Positions 41,519-50,271 of a DNA stretch of 64,000 bases are shown in pieces. Both the position numbers and the translations under genes were made by a program. The stretch is from CAVQCX01 sp963775335 (GTDB lineage Bacteria > Pseudomonadota > Gammaproteobacteria > Chromatiales > Chromatiaceae): the NCBI GenBank assembly GCA_963775335.1, contig CAVZIJ010000002.1, positions 744,001-808,000 on the forward strand, read 5' to 3'. Numbering within the stretch: the stretch's first letter is position 1; the number at the start of each line of letters is the position of its first letter. The notes beneath the pieces are model-generated. The model was not told where the DNA came from, did no database searches, and saw only the letters and a program-made list of their open reading frames with translations.

Positions 41519-42019
41519 TCATTGCCCGGGATAGCCGCCCCAGGGATCCGGCGCCCAGGGCTCTCCGGGCATCGGCTGTACCTTCATCCGCTGGTACCAG
41601 TCCTCGGCTTGGAGCCGATGCGCCTCCATGGCGCTGCGGCGGGCCTTGGACATATCCCTGATCCATTGCCCGTAAGGATCTTGCCAACGGCCCGCAGTCT
41701 CGCGCCACTGCTCCATGGCCGATTGGCGCTGACGCGTGCTCTCCCGCAGCTGGGCGGCTTGCTGTTCCACCCAGTTCCGGCGATCGGTCACCCAGGGGGG
41801 CTGTTGCCAATCGCCCCTGCCGTATCCCTCGGGCGCAACATCGGACTGCCTGTCGAGCGCGTGGGCGGAGGGGCCGGCGTTGGTAGGGGACGCCCAAGGC
41901 GCTGATATGGACCGGGTGGCTCCCGCCCTGCCGGTCGCGTCCGCCGATACCACGGAGACCCAGGCACCGAGCGCAACGGCGGCCAGCAGCACACCGGAGG
42001 CGGGCTTGAGTGAACGCAT
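41519..42019 (-). CDS. hypothetical exported protein, Trp/Gln-rich
   Basis: A 166-residue protein I do not recognise. It has a signal peptide (PASGVLLAAVALGAWVSVVS, ending near SADA). The mature part starts with a Ser/Ala/Pro-rich stretch, then GYGRGDWQQPPWVTDRRNW, a charged helix (EQQAAQLRESTRQRQSAMEQ) and a Pro/Trp-rich tail (PWAPDPWGGYPG). The mix of aromatic-glycine ends and a Gln/Arg helix recalls the globule-like protein at 25000, but similarity is of composition only. GGAGG about ten bases before the ATG at 42019 supports expression. Confidence 0.6.
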   Translation of the reverse strand: MRSLKPASGVLLAAVALGAWVSVVSADATGRAGATRSISAPWASPTNAGPSAHALDRQSDVAPEGYGRGDWQQPPWVTDRRNWVEQQAAQLRESTRQRQSAMEQWRETAGRWQDPYGQWIRDMSKARRSAMEAHRLQAEDWYQRMKVQPMPGEPWAPDPWGGYPGQ

Positions 42020-42542
42020 GTCTTTTTCCTCCTGGTGCGAAGCCCGAAGGCTTCAAGTTCGACAGGATGTGGAAAAGCATATCCGTAAAGCCTATCTCAT
42101 CGGCCGCGCGCGGCACGTTGCCGTCCGAAATGCGTGCCGAAAAGGCGCACGGCGCCTAACAGCACGCCCTGTACGGGCAAGCGGTGCAGGGCCGCCGGCA
42201 CGCGTCTCGGACGCAACCCCTTGGGCAGCCAGGCAATCTCGACCCTTGGCTTTGCTGCAGCTCGCTCGTGTCGAGCCCCGGGGCCAAAACCGCCGCGCTC
42301 GGGGCCGTGGGTGATCATGAGATAGTTTCTAGTCTTCTACCGCACGGAAAGCAAAGAAAAGCCCCGCGTCGCGAGCTGGAGCTCGCTCCTACCGCACGCC
42401 AGCACGCCGGAGGCTCCTTGGGGAGCCCGGCCGGAGAACCCCCCCGAGGGGAGGCTTCCGGCAGCCGTCGCACGAGCCCCCTTCTATACTTCGAAAATAT
42501 GTCCTGAAGCCTTCGCCCGGGACCTGAGCTCCGGACCTTGCC
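42020..42542. other. 523-bp gap between divergent genes
   Basis: Between the exported-protein gene (minus) and the TetR gene (plus). It contains a REP-like palindrome at 42368-42395. A 73-codon minus-strand frame at 42097-42318 has no ribosome site or known domain and is not called. The promoters of both flanking genes should be here, but none stands out. Confidence 0.45.
42368..42395. repeat. REP-like palindrome, form A
   Basis: GTCGCGAGCTGGAGCTCGCT with outer CCTACC, same family as the other copies, in the gap upstream of the TetR gene. Confidence 0.75.
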
Positions 42543-42545
42543 GTG

Positions 42546-43151
42546 ATGTCCGCACCAGCCTCCATAAGACCCGCAGTTATGCGAAAGAGCGACCGCACCC
42601 GCCAGCGCATCGTGGACAGCGCCAGCCGGCTGTTCTACCGCAAGGGCTACAATCGCACCTCCTTCAGCGATGTCGTCGAGGCGGCGGGGGTCCCCCGCGG
42701 CAACATCTATTACTACTTCAAGACCAAGGACGACATCCTGCGGGCGGTCATCCGCCACCGGCTGGACACCCTCGGGCAGATGCTCGGCGAATGGGATAAG
42801 ACCCTGCCGGGCCCCTACGAGCGCCTTCGCCGCTTCGTGCAGCTGCTGCCCAACAATGCCGCCTCCCTGGCCCAAGCGGGCTGTCCCATGGGCACTCTCA
42901 ACGCCGAGCTCGGCAAAGACCAGCCGGACCTGCGAGGCGAGGCCCGGGCGATGTTCGACCTGTTCGGCACCTGGTTGGAGCGCCAGTTCGCCGAGCTGGG
43001 ATACGCCGGGCGCTCCCGCGCGCTGGCTATCGGCTTGGTGGCCCGGGCCCAGGGGATCAGCCTGATGGCCTTCGTCTATGGCGATGAGGAATTCCTGGAG
43101 AGAGAGACCCGGGAGCTCGAGCGCTGGGTCGACGGACTGGCCAGGGAGTAA
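42546..43151 (+). CDS. TetR/AcrR family transcriptional regulator
   Basis: A repressor-type protein of about 201 residues. The N-terminal helix-turn-helix domain is clear (RTRQRIVDSASRLFYRKGYN, FSDVVEAAGVPRGNIYYYFK). The ligand domain includes AGCPMGTLNAELGK, typical of the TetR_C_6/YcdC-like group that often senses reactive or lipophilic compounds. The target is unknown; the neighbouring kinase gene converges with it, so it does not control an adjacent divergent partner on that side. Start is ambiguous among GTG 42543, ATG 42546 and ATG 42579; none has a strong ribosome site. Confidence 0.85.
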   Translation: MSAPASIRPAVMRKSDRTRQRIVDSASRLFYRKGYNRTSFSDVVEAAGVPRGNIYYYFKTKDDILRAVIRHRLDTLGQMLGEWDKTLPGPYERLRRFVQLLPNNAASLAQAGCPMGTLNAELGKDQPDLRGEARAMFDLFGTWLERQFAELGYAGRSRALAIGLVARAQGISLMAFVYGDEEFLERETRELERWVDGLARE

Positions 43152-43237
43152 CCTGCACCGCGGGGTCGTTGGAACCGGATTTCCCCGGGCTCGTCCCACC
43201 CGGCTCGGGGCCTGTTCCCGCGCCCGCCCCGGGCCGC

Positions 43238-44653
43238 CTATGTGCGATCCACCGGGACGGGTGATGCGTGCCCATCGGGGTGCCGTGACGACGGGGGCCC
43301 CGCCGCGTCCTCCCGTTGAACCTCTATCCAGAACCTGCTGCCCGGCCCCGCCCGATCTTCGAAGCCGACGCTGCCGCCCATCAGCTCCGCGCGCCGGCGG
43401 GCGATCAGCAGCCCTATGCCCGTCTCCGACGGCCATCCCCCTTCGGCGCCGGCACGATCAGGTGTGTTGTACGACCTCGCCTGCGGCACGCCTGTCACCC
43501 CCGGGGCCGTGACTTCGATCGTGACCCTCAATCGGCCTGGCGAGGACTGGCCGCACGAGAGCCGGATGGCCCCAGCATCCGCGCTGCACTGCACGGCGCT
43601 GGAGAGCAGATTCACCAGCGCCTGCCTGAAATGCACCAGATCGATAAGGACCCCGCAAGCGGCGCCTCGCGGAATCTCGTCGATGAGGTGTATCCGTCTC
43701 TTGCTCGCCGACGCCTGGACCACATCGAGGCATGCAGCGGCGACCTCGTTCAAGGGACAGGGGCTCAGCGAGAGCGGCGCCTTTCCGCGCTCGATCTTTG
43801 ACAGGTCGGCCAGGTCGGAGATGAGGGCCAACAGGTGTTGGCCCTCATCGACAATCTCGCGGGCGGCGGTGCGCGATGACTCGCCCGCGGCGTTGAGCTC
43901 CAAGAGCCTGGCGAATCCCAGGATCGCGCTCAACGGGGTCCGCAGCTCGTGGGACATCTGCGAGAGAAAGTCCGATTTGGCGCGGCTTGCGGTCTCTGCG
44001 CGGTCCCTCTCCTCCTTCAAGCGCTCCGCCAGGACCGCCTGCTCGAGCCCCAGCCGCAGCGACGACTCGATCGCCCGGGAGAGCGACAGGGAAGTTGCGA
44101 TGAGAAACCCCACGAACGGAATGGCGAGCAGAGCCAGGTAGACGTAAGGCGCGCCGCTAAACGCCAAGGAGAGCGTGAACGGCAGCAGGGCCGAGAGCAT
44201 GTAGAGGACGTAGACACTGGGAATGGCGGACAGATAGCCCACCGCGGTGGAGACCATTCCGATGAGGACGAATCCCACGACCAGCTGGTAGGAGACCGGA
44301 AGCACACCGAAGATGAGCGTGAGCGCTCCCCAGAGCATGCCGGTCGCGGCGGCGCCGAGAGTGAACAGATTGCGCCAACGGGCCAGATCGGGCTGTCCCG
44401 GCGCACGCTGCTCGTAGGAAAGCGCAAGGGCGAGCCTCAGGGCGACGACCCCGAGCAGGGAGAGCAGCCATAGCCCGAGGGCTGCCTTGGGCGCCTCTCC
44501 CCACAGCACCAGGGCCATGGCCACGCCGAAGATCGACGTGCTCGCGAGGCCCCGCGGGTTGGACCTGAAGAGGAGCGCCAAGCGCTCCTCGGCGACCCTC
44601 CTGTCAACGACGTCCGCTTCGGGTGCCGCCTCCGTTGGCGAATCAGTGCTCAT
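43238..44653 (-). CDS. membrane histidine kinase with a degenerate ATP-binding domain
   Basis: A 471-residue protein: six to seven membrane helices (about residues 30-195; no periplasmic domain), a coiled coil, a good HisKA box (FLSQMSHELRTPLSAILGFA), then a HATPase-like region. The latter has lost key residues: the N-box reads LVNLLSSAVQCS, with Ser where the Mg-binding Asn is expected, and the G1 box has VTAPGVTG instead of DxGxG. GIGLLIARRRAELMGGSVGF is kept. It may be unable to autophosphorylate and may act as a phosphatase, scaffold or partner of another kinase. No response regulator is adjacent. GAGGGGG before the ATG at 44653 fixes the start. Confidence 0.8.
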   Translation of the reverse strand: MSTDSPTEAAPEADVVDRRVAEERLALLFRSNPRGLASTSIFGVAMALVLWGEAPKAALGLWLLSLLGVVALRLALALSYEQRAPGQPDLARWRNLFTLGAAATGMLWGALTLIFGVLPVSYQLVVGFVLIGMVSTAVGYLSAIPSVYVLYMLSALLPFTLSLAFSGAPYVYLALLAIPFVGFLIATSLSLSRAIESSLRLGLEQAVLAERLKEERDRAETASRAKSDFLSQMSHELRTPLSAILGFARLLELNAAGESSRTAAREIVDEGQHLLALISDLADLSKIERGKAPLSLSPCPLNEVAAACLDVVQASASKRRIHLIDEIPRGAACGVLIDLVHFRQALVNLLSSAVQCSADAGAIRLSCGQSSPGRLRVTIEVTAPGVTGVPQARSYNTPDRAGAEGGWPSETGIGLLIARRRAELMGGSVGFEDRAGPGSRFWIEVQREDAAGPPSSRHPDGHASPVPVDRT

Positions 44654-45142
44654 CCGCGAACCCCCTCGGCGGAGCGCTGCCCCGCAAAGCACCTCGGGCG
44701 ACGGCCATCGCCGGATCCCAGGGAACGGCGCATCGTCCCCGACGATGTCATGCCGCGGGGAGCCCGCCCAGGCCCCTGAGCGGGACGCACGCGTGAATCC
44801 TGCCATTCGAAGCCCGGAACTTCCGTCCGACAGGCGCCTAGTAAACCCGATCGCGGCCCGGGGCGGCAAGCCGTGATCGGATTCGCGAATGGGCGCTGAG
44901 ACCCTCCCGCGCCTCTGCTCGGGCCGAATAGCGCCCATCGAGCCCCTCCCCCGCCCAGCAGGGCCCGAGCCCGCGGTGGCATGACGGCGCAGAAACTCCC
45001 AGGCCCACCGGGCGGCCCCCAGGTCACGGGCGAAGGCACCGGCAGCGGGATCGGCCCAGTCGGGCATCCCGCCACTTTGTCAGAAAAGCGCCGGAGCAAC
45101 GAGCCGCTTGCGACACCCCGCCGCTGCGCAGAGAATCAGGCG
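44654..45142. other. 489-bp gap upstream of argE and of the kinase gene
   Basis: Divergent promoter region. Overlapping long frames here are Pro/Gly/Arg-rich and have no domain. It contains a single MITE-type end at 44825-44841. Confidence 0.45.
44825..44841. repeat. solo end related to the MITE-like element
   Basis: GTCCGACAGGCGCCTAG differs by one base from the right end of the element at 30629-30799 (GTCCGACAGGCTCCTAG). No matching opposite end is found within about 200 bp, so this is a solo or decayed end, or a chance match. Confidence 0.5.
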
Positions 45143-46288
45143 ATGAGCCTCCCATCCATCGAGCACATGGTAAAAGCGCTGATCGCTGCCCCTTCGGTCA
45201 GCAGCGTCAGCCGCCAATGGGACCAGGGCAACGAGGAGGTAATCGTTCTGCTGGACACCTGGGCCCGGCTGCGCGGGTTTCGCACGGAGGTCATCAGCAT
45301 CCCGGGACATCCGGGCAAGCTCAACCTGGTGGCAAGCGCGGGAGCCGGACCGGACGGGCTGGTGCTGGCAGGCCACACCGACACGGTCCCCTACGACCCG
45401 GGCCTCTGGTCCTTCGACCCCCTGCGCCTGACCGAATCGGGCGGGCGGCTCTACGGGCTGGGCACCTCGGACATGAAGGCCTTCTTCGCCCTGGCCCTGG
45501 AGGCCGTGCGCGACCTCGACCTGGGCGGGTTGAAGCACCCTCTGGTCCTGCTCGCCACCGCCGACGAGGAGAGCTCGATGTGCGGAGCCCAGCGCCTGGT
45601 GGACCTGCACCTGAGGCTCGGCCGCCACGCCGTGATCGGCGAGCCCACCGGCATGCGCCCGGTGCGCATGCACAAAGGGATCGCCATGGAGTCGATCCAC
45701 GTGCACGGGCGCTCCGGCCACTCCAGCGACCCCTCCCTCGGCCTGAGTGCCCTGGAAGGCATGCACCGGGTGATCGGCGCCATCCTGGACTGGCGCTCCG
45801 AGCTGCAGAGGCAGCACCGCGACGAGGCCTTCCGAGTGGCGGTGCCCACCCTGAACCTGGGGCATATCCACGGCGGCGACAATCCGAACCGGATCTGCGG
45901 CGACTGCCAGCTGCACATCGACCTGCGACCCCTGCCCGGGATGCGTCTGGCCGAGCTGCGCGAGACCCTGCGCGGGCGCATCGAGCGCATCCTCGAGGGC
46001 AGCGGGCTGCGCTTCGAGATCAAGCCTTTGTTCGGCGGTATCGAGGCGATGGAGACACCGGCGGATGCGGCCATCGTGCGCGCCGCGGAGGAGCTGACCG
46101 GTCACAGCGCCGAGGCGGTCGCTTTCGGCACCGAAGCACCCTATTTCAGGGCCCTGGGCCTGGAGACACTCGTCCTTGGCCCGGGCGACATCGAGCAGGC
46201 CCATCAGCCCGACGAGTACCTCCTGGCCTCACGCATCGGCCCGACGGTGGACCTGCTGCGTGGGCTCATCCGCCGGTTCTGCCTGTGA
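45143..46288 (+). CDS. argE: acetylornithine deacetylase
   Basis: A 381-residue M20-family metalloenzyme releasing ornithine from N-acetylornithine. GHTDTVPYDPGLW, the GLGTSDMKAFFA zinc-bridging Asp, ADEESSMCGAQRL with the catalytic Glu pair, IGEPTGMRPVRMHKG and FGTEAPYFRALG define ArgE. argA follows 78 bp downstream in the same direction. Having both ArgE and ArgA points to the linear rather than the ArgJ-cyclic route. The ATG at 45143 is chosen because upstream codons of the open frame look non-coding. Confidence 0.92.
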   Translation: MSLPSIEHMVKALIAAPSVSSVSRQWDQGNEEVIVLLDTWARLRGFRTEVISIPGHPGKLNLVASAGAGPDGLVLAGHTDTVPYDPGLWSFDPLRLTESGGRLYGLGTSDMKAFFALALEAVRDLDLGGLKHPLVLLATADEESSMCGAQRLVDLHLRLGRHAVIGEPTGMRPVRMHKGIAMESIHVHGRSGHSSDPSLGLSALEGMHRVIGAILDWRSELQRQHRDEAFRVAVPTLNLGHIHGGDNPNRICGDCQLHIDLRPLPGMRLAELRETLRGRIERILEGSGLRFEIKPLFGGIEAMETPADAAIVRAAEELTGHSAEAVAFGTEAPYFRALGLETLVLGPGDIEQAHQPDEYLLASRIGPTVDLLRGLIRRFCL

Positions 46289-46366
46289 CGCGGGTGGAGG
46301 GATGAAAGCCGCCGCGCAGGCTATTTTCGCTGACCAGAGGACGCCGGAGCTCGGGGCGTCCCAGCC

Positions 46367-47707
46367 ATGGGGACTCGTACCGTGTCACCACCGAGAGAAC
46401 AGGACCGTTTCGTCGACTGGCTCCGCAGCTCCTCTCCTTACATCCACGCCCATCGGGGGCGCACCTTCGTGGTCCTGTTCGGCGGCGAGGCAGTGGCCGA
46501 TCCCGCGTTCGCCCATCTGGTGCACGACCTGGCGCTCCTGCACGGTCTGGGTATCCGCCTGGTCCTGGTGCACGGGGCGCGCCCCCAGATCGAGGCACGG
46601 CTTCGGGAGCGCGGGGCGGCGCTGCACTACATCAACGGGCTGCGGGTCACCGACGACGCGGCGCTCGCCTGCGTCAAGGAGGCGGCGGGCACCGTGCGCG
46701 TGGAGATCGAGGCCCTGCTCTCCATGGGGCTCGCGAACTCGCCCATGGCGGGTGCCCACATCCGGGTCGCCTCGGGCAACTACGTCACCGCCCGCCCCAT
46801 CGGGGTACGCGACGGCGTCGACTACTGCCATACCGGCATGGTGCGCCGCATCGACGCCGAGGCAATCCGCCAGCGGCTGGGCTCCGGAGCCATCGCGCTC
46901 ATTCCACCTCTCGGGTATTCGCCCACGGGGGAGGTGTTCAACCTGAGCGCCCCGGACCTGGCCACCTCGGCCGCCGCCGCCCTGGGTGCCGACAAGCTCA
47001 TCCTGTTGGTGGAGGGCAAAGGCCTCACCGACGGGCGCGGCCGCCCGGTCCCCAACCTGCTGCCCCGGGAGGTCGATGAGCTGCTGCAAGGCCGGCGCAA
47101 GCTCCCCGAAGACCTACGCCATGCCCTGGACGGGGCGGTCGCCGCCTGCCGGGCTGGGGTCAAGCGCGTTCACCTGCTGCCCCGCGGGATGGACGGCGCG
47201 CTGCTGCGCGAGCTGTTTACCCGCGAGGGGGTGGGCACACTGCTGAGTGCGGAGCCTCACGAAGAGACCCGCACGGCGCGCATCGAGGACGTGGGGGGGG
47301 TGCTCAAGCTGCTTGCTCCCCTCGAGGAGAAGGGCGTGCTGGTGCGCCGCTCCCGTGAGCTCCTGGAGACCGAGATCGACCGCTTCACCCTGGTGGAGCG
47401 CGAAGGCATGGTGATCGCCTGCGCCGCGCTCTACCCTTATGCCGCTGAGGCCATGGGCGAGATCGCCTGCCTGGCCGTTCACCCGGAATACCGCAACAGC
47501 GGGCGCGGGGAGGCGCTGCTGCAACGCGTGGAGGCCAAGGCGCGGGACCAGGGCATCCGGCGCATCTTTGCGCTCAGCACCCAGACCAGCCACTGGTTCC
47601 TGGAGCGCGGTTTCCGGAACGTGCCTATCGACGCGCTGCCCATGGAGAAGCAGAAGCTCTACAACTATCGGCGCAACTCCAAGGTGTTCATCAAGGTCCT
47701 GGACTGA
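46367..47707 (+). CDS. argA: N-acetylglutamate synthase
   Basis: A 446-residue classical ArgA: residues 1-290 form an amino-acid-kinase domain (FVVLFGGEAVADPAFAHLVH, LVLVHGARPQIEARL, arginine-sensing type) and the last 150 a GNAT acetyltransferase (CAALYPYAAEAMGEIACLAV, NSGRGEALLQRVE, STQTSHWFLERGF). It catalyses the first, arginine-inhibited step. It follows argE in the same direction. A GTG at 46382 is an alternative start five codons inside. Confidence 0.94.
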   Translation: MGTRTVSPPREQDRFVDWLRSSSPYIHAHRGRTFVVLFGGEAVADPAFAHLVHDLALLHGLGIRLVLVHGARPQIEARLRERGAALHYINGLRVTDDAALACVKEAAGTVRVEIEALLSMGLANSPMAGAHIRVASGNYVTARPIGVRDGVDYCHTGMVRRIDAEAIRQRLGSGAIALIPPLGYSPTGEVFNLSAPDLATSAAAALGADKLILLVEGKGLTDGRGRPVPNLLPREVDELLQGRRKLPEDLRHALDGAVAACRAGVKRVHLLPRGMDGALLRELFTREGVGTLLSAEPHEETRTARIEDVGGVLKLLAPLEEKGVLVRRSRELLETEIDRFTLVEREGMVIACAALYPYAAEAMGEIACLAVHPEYRNSGRGEALLQRVEAKARDQGIRRIFALSTQTSHWFLERGFRNVPIDALPMEKQKLYNYRRNSKVFIKVLD

Positions 47708-47878
47708 GCCGCAACGCGCACCGTTTCGGCGCATTCCTTGCCCGGCGCGGGGGCGCAGCCCGCTACTCCCGCTTCCTGCTCGTGCCCCATGCCGTGTTCG
47801 CGCCACCCGAGGTTATGGCACGGCCCTTGCTGTTCTAACGGGGGCAGAGCAGGCCCCAGGTGGGCCGAGGAGGCCCGG

Positions 47879-47998
47879 ATGCGCCGCCATTATATGAAGC
47901 TCGCCATCACGCTGGCGGTGGGTACCTTCCTGCTGGCTGCCAATGCCTATGCACTTCTCACGGGAGCCCTGTTACCCTTTTACCGACTATTTCCTTAA
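47879..47998 (+). CDS. small single-pass membrane protein, 39 residues
   Basis: A short gene between argA and glgC, not recognised. The product has a basic N-terminus (MRRHYMK), one hydrophobic helix (LAITLAVGTFLLAANAYALL) and a short tail FYRLFP. GAGGAGG six bases before the ATG at 47879 is one of the best ribosome sites in the window and argues for real translation. It could be a membrane microprotein, or a weakly cleaved exported peptide. It ends 24 bases before glgC, so it may be its leader cistron. Confidence 0.55.
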   Translation: MRRHYMKLAITLAVGTFLLAANAYALLTGALLPFYRLFP

Positions 47999-48022
47999 AG
48001 GGCAGCGGGACCTCGGACTTCC

Positions 48023-49240
48023 ATGACCGACACGACCCTCGCCATCATCCTCGCCGGCGGCTCGGGCAGCCGCCTCGACCCGCTCACCCGCGATCGCACC
48101 AAGCCGGCGGTGCCCTTCGGCGGCAAGTACCGGATCATCGATTTCACCCTGGCCAACTGCCTGCACTCCGGGGTGCGCCGGGTGCTCGTGCTCACCCAAT
48201 ACAAGTCCCACTCCCTGCAGAAGCACCTGCGCGACGGCTGGTCCATCTTCAACCCGGAGCTCGGCGAGTACATCACCTCGGTGCCGCCCCAGATGCGCAC
48301 CGGCGCCAACTGGTACGCCGGCACCGCCGACGCCATCTACCAGAGCCGCTACCTGCTCGAGCGCAGCCGTGCAGAGCTGGTCCTGATCCTGGCCGGCGAC
48401 CATATCTACCGGATGGACTATGCCGCCTTGGTAAAGGAGCACCGGACCCGGAGGGCCGAGCTCAGCTTGGTGTGCATGGATGTCAACGTCCGGGAGACCG
48501 CACGCTTCGGCGTTCTCTCGATGGACGCCGATCAGCGCGTCGTGCGCTTCGAAGAAAAGCCGCAAGCGCCGACGCCCCTGGCGGAGGACCCCTCCCGAGC
48601 GCTGGTGTCCATGGGGATCTACCTGTTCGACAAGCGGCTGTTGATCGAGGCCCTGGAGCGCGACAGCACCGACCCCGGATCGAGCCACGATTTCGGCCGA
48701 GACATCATCCCCGCGCTTATCGGGACCCACCGCGCCTTCGGCTACCGTTTCGGCGGCACGGCGGGAAGGGTCACCCAGGATCGCTATTGGCGCGACGTGG
48801 GGACGCTGGATGCCTATTACGAGGCCAACATGGCGCTGCTCGACCCTGTGCCACCGCTCGATCTCTATCAGCCGGACTGGACCATCCGCACCTACCAGGC
48901 CCAGCATCCCCCGGCCCGCACGGTGCCCGGGGAGTCGGGCAGCCAGGGGGTTTTCATCAACTCCATCGTCGCGGGCGGCGTCATCATCGCGGGCGGCGGG
49001 GTGCATCATTCGGTCCTGTTTCCGCGGGTGCGCGTGGACGACGGCGCGATCGTGGAGGACGCGATCCTGTTCGAGGGTGTCGAGGTCGGGCCCCAGGCCC
49101 AGGCGCGGCACTGCATCGTGGAGAAAGGGGTCCACATCCCCGCGGGCGCGGAGATCGGGATCGATCCCCGGGCCGATCGAGGCCGTTTCGTGATCTCGGA
49201 CAAGGGGGTTGTCGTCATACCCAAGGACGCCCGCTTCTGA
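48023..49240 (+). CDS. glgC: glucose-1-phosphate adenylyltransferase
   Basis: A 405-residue ADP-glucose pyrophosphorylase for glycogen synthesis. The N-terminal nucleotidyltransferase (ILAGGSGSRLDPLTRDRTKP, FGGKYRIIDFTLANC, AGTADAIYQ, LAGDHIYRMDY) and the C-terminal left-handed beta-helix (FINSIVAGGVIIAGGGVHHS) are complete. Allosterically regulated in the family. No other glg gene lies nearby. Confidence 0.95.
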   Translation: MTDTTLAIILAGGSGSRLDPLTRDRTKPAVPFGGKYRIIDFTLANCLHSGVRRVLVLTQYKSHSLQKHLRDGWSIFNPELGEYITSVPPQMRTGANWYAGTADAIYQSRYLLERSRAELVLILAGDHIYRMDYAALVKEHRTRRAELSLVCMDVNVRETARFGVLSMDADQRVVRFEEKPQAPTPLAEDPSRALVSMGIYLFDKRLLIEALERDSTDPGSSHDFGRDIIPALIGTHRAFGYRFGGTAGRVTQDRYWRDVGTLDAYYEANMALLDPVPPLDLYQPDWTIRTYQAQHPPARTVPGESGSQGVFINSIVAGGVIIAGGGVHHSVLFPRVRVDDGAIVEDAILFEGVEVGPQAQARHCIVEKGVHIPAGAEIGIDPRADRGRFVISDKGVVVIPKDARF

Positions 49241-49251
49241 GCGGCCTCCCG

Positions 49252-50250
49252 ATGTCTCGGGAGGCCTCCGTGGCGGGGGTGCGCGACCGTCGTCTCTCGG
49301 TCGCGCCGATGATGGAATGGACCGATCGGTTCTGTCGCTACTTTCTGCGCCTGATCAGCCGGCGGACTCTGCTCTATACCGAGATGGTCACCACCGGCGC
49401 CCTGCTCCACGGCGAGCCCGAGCGATTCCTGACCTTCCACCCGGCCGAGCACCCGATCGCACTCCAGCTCGGCGGCAGCGAGCCCCGGGAGCTTGCCCAC
49501 TGCGCCCGGCTCGGCGAGCAGCGAGGCTACGACGAGATCAACCTCAACCTCGGCTGTCCGTCCGACCGGGTCCGATCCGGGCGCTTCGGCGCCTGCCTGA
49601 TGGCCGAGCCCGCACGGGTCGCCGAGTGCATCCTGGCCATGGTCGAGACGGTTCGGGTACCGGTCACCGCCAAGACGCGCATCGGCATCGACGCGCGCGA
49701 CGGCTACGCCGAGCTCGTGGACTTCGTCGGTACGCTAGCCGCGGCCGGCTGCCGGGTGTTCATCGTCCACGCGCGCAAAGCCTGCCTCCAGGGGCTGAGC
49801 CCGAAAGAGAACCGCGAGATCCCGCCCCTGCGCTACGATCTGGTGCACCGGCTCAAGGCGGATTTCCCGGAACTGGCGATCGTAGTGAATGGGGGAATCG
49901 CCTCCCTCGAGGCCGCTGAGCAGCAGCTGCAGCGGCTGGACGGCGTGATGATCGGCCGGGAGGCCTATCGCAATCCCTGGATACTCGCGCAGGCCGACCG
50001 GCGCATCTTCGGCGATCCTCATCCGGTGCCCTCCCGGCATCAGGTCATCGAGCGTTTCCTGCCCTTCGCCGAGCACGAGTTGGCAGCCGGGGTCCCGCTG
50101 GGCCGGATGACCCGCCACCTGCTGGGCTTGTTCCACGGCGCGCCGGGCGCGCGCGCCTGGCGCCGGCGGCTGTCGGAGCGTGCCCATCGGCCGGGCGCCG
50201 GCACGGAGGTGATCCGCGAGGCCCTGGAGCGGGTCCCCGGCCCGCTCTGA
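49252..50250 (+). CDS. dusA: tRNA-dihydrouridine(20/20a) synthase
   Basis: A 332-residue FMN enzyme. SVAPMMEWTDRFCRYFLRL, LYTEMVTTGALLHG, INLNLGCPSDRV with the catalytic Cys, and VHARKACLQGLSPKENREIP mark the DusA subgroup rather than DusB or DusC. It reduces U20/U20a in tRNA. The ATG at 49252 is 12 bases after the glgC stop. The EamA gene follows 21 bases later. Confidence 0.94.
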   Translation: MSREASVAGVRDRRLSVAPMMEWTDRFCRYFLRLISRRTLLYTEMVTTGALLHGEPERFLTFHPAEHPIALQLGGSEPRELAHCARLGEQRGYDEINLNLGCPSDRVRSGRFGACLMAEPARVAECILAMVETVRVPVTAKTRIGIDARDGYAELVDFVGTLAAAGCRVFIVHARKACLQGLSPKENREIPPLRYDLVHRLKADFPELAIVVNGGIASLEAAEQQLQRLDGVMIGREAYRNPWILAQADRRIFGDPHPVPSRHQVIERFLPFAEHELAAGVPLGRMTRHLLGLFHGAPGARAWRRRLSERAHRPGAGTEVIREALERVPGPL

Positions 50251-50271
50251 AGGCAAGCACAGAGCGCCGCC

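Noticed and set aside
42097..42318. 73-codon minus-strand frame between divergent genes
   Set aside because: No ribosome site, Arg/Pro/Gly-rich, no domain; likely chance in GC-rich DNA.
44650..45099. Long minus-strand frame overlapping the argE upstream region
   Set aside because: Low-complexity Pro/Gly/Arg composition and continues into a region used as divergent promoter; no homology seen.
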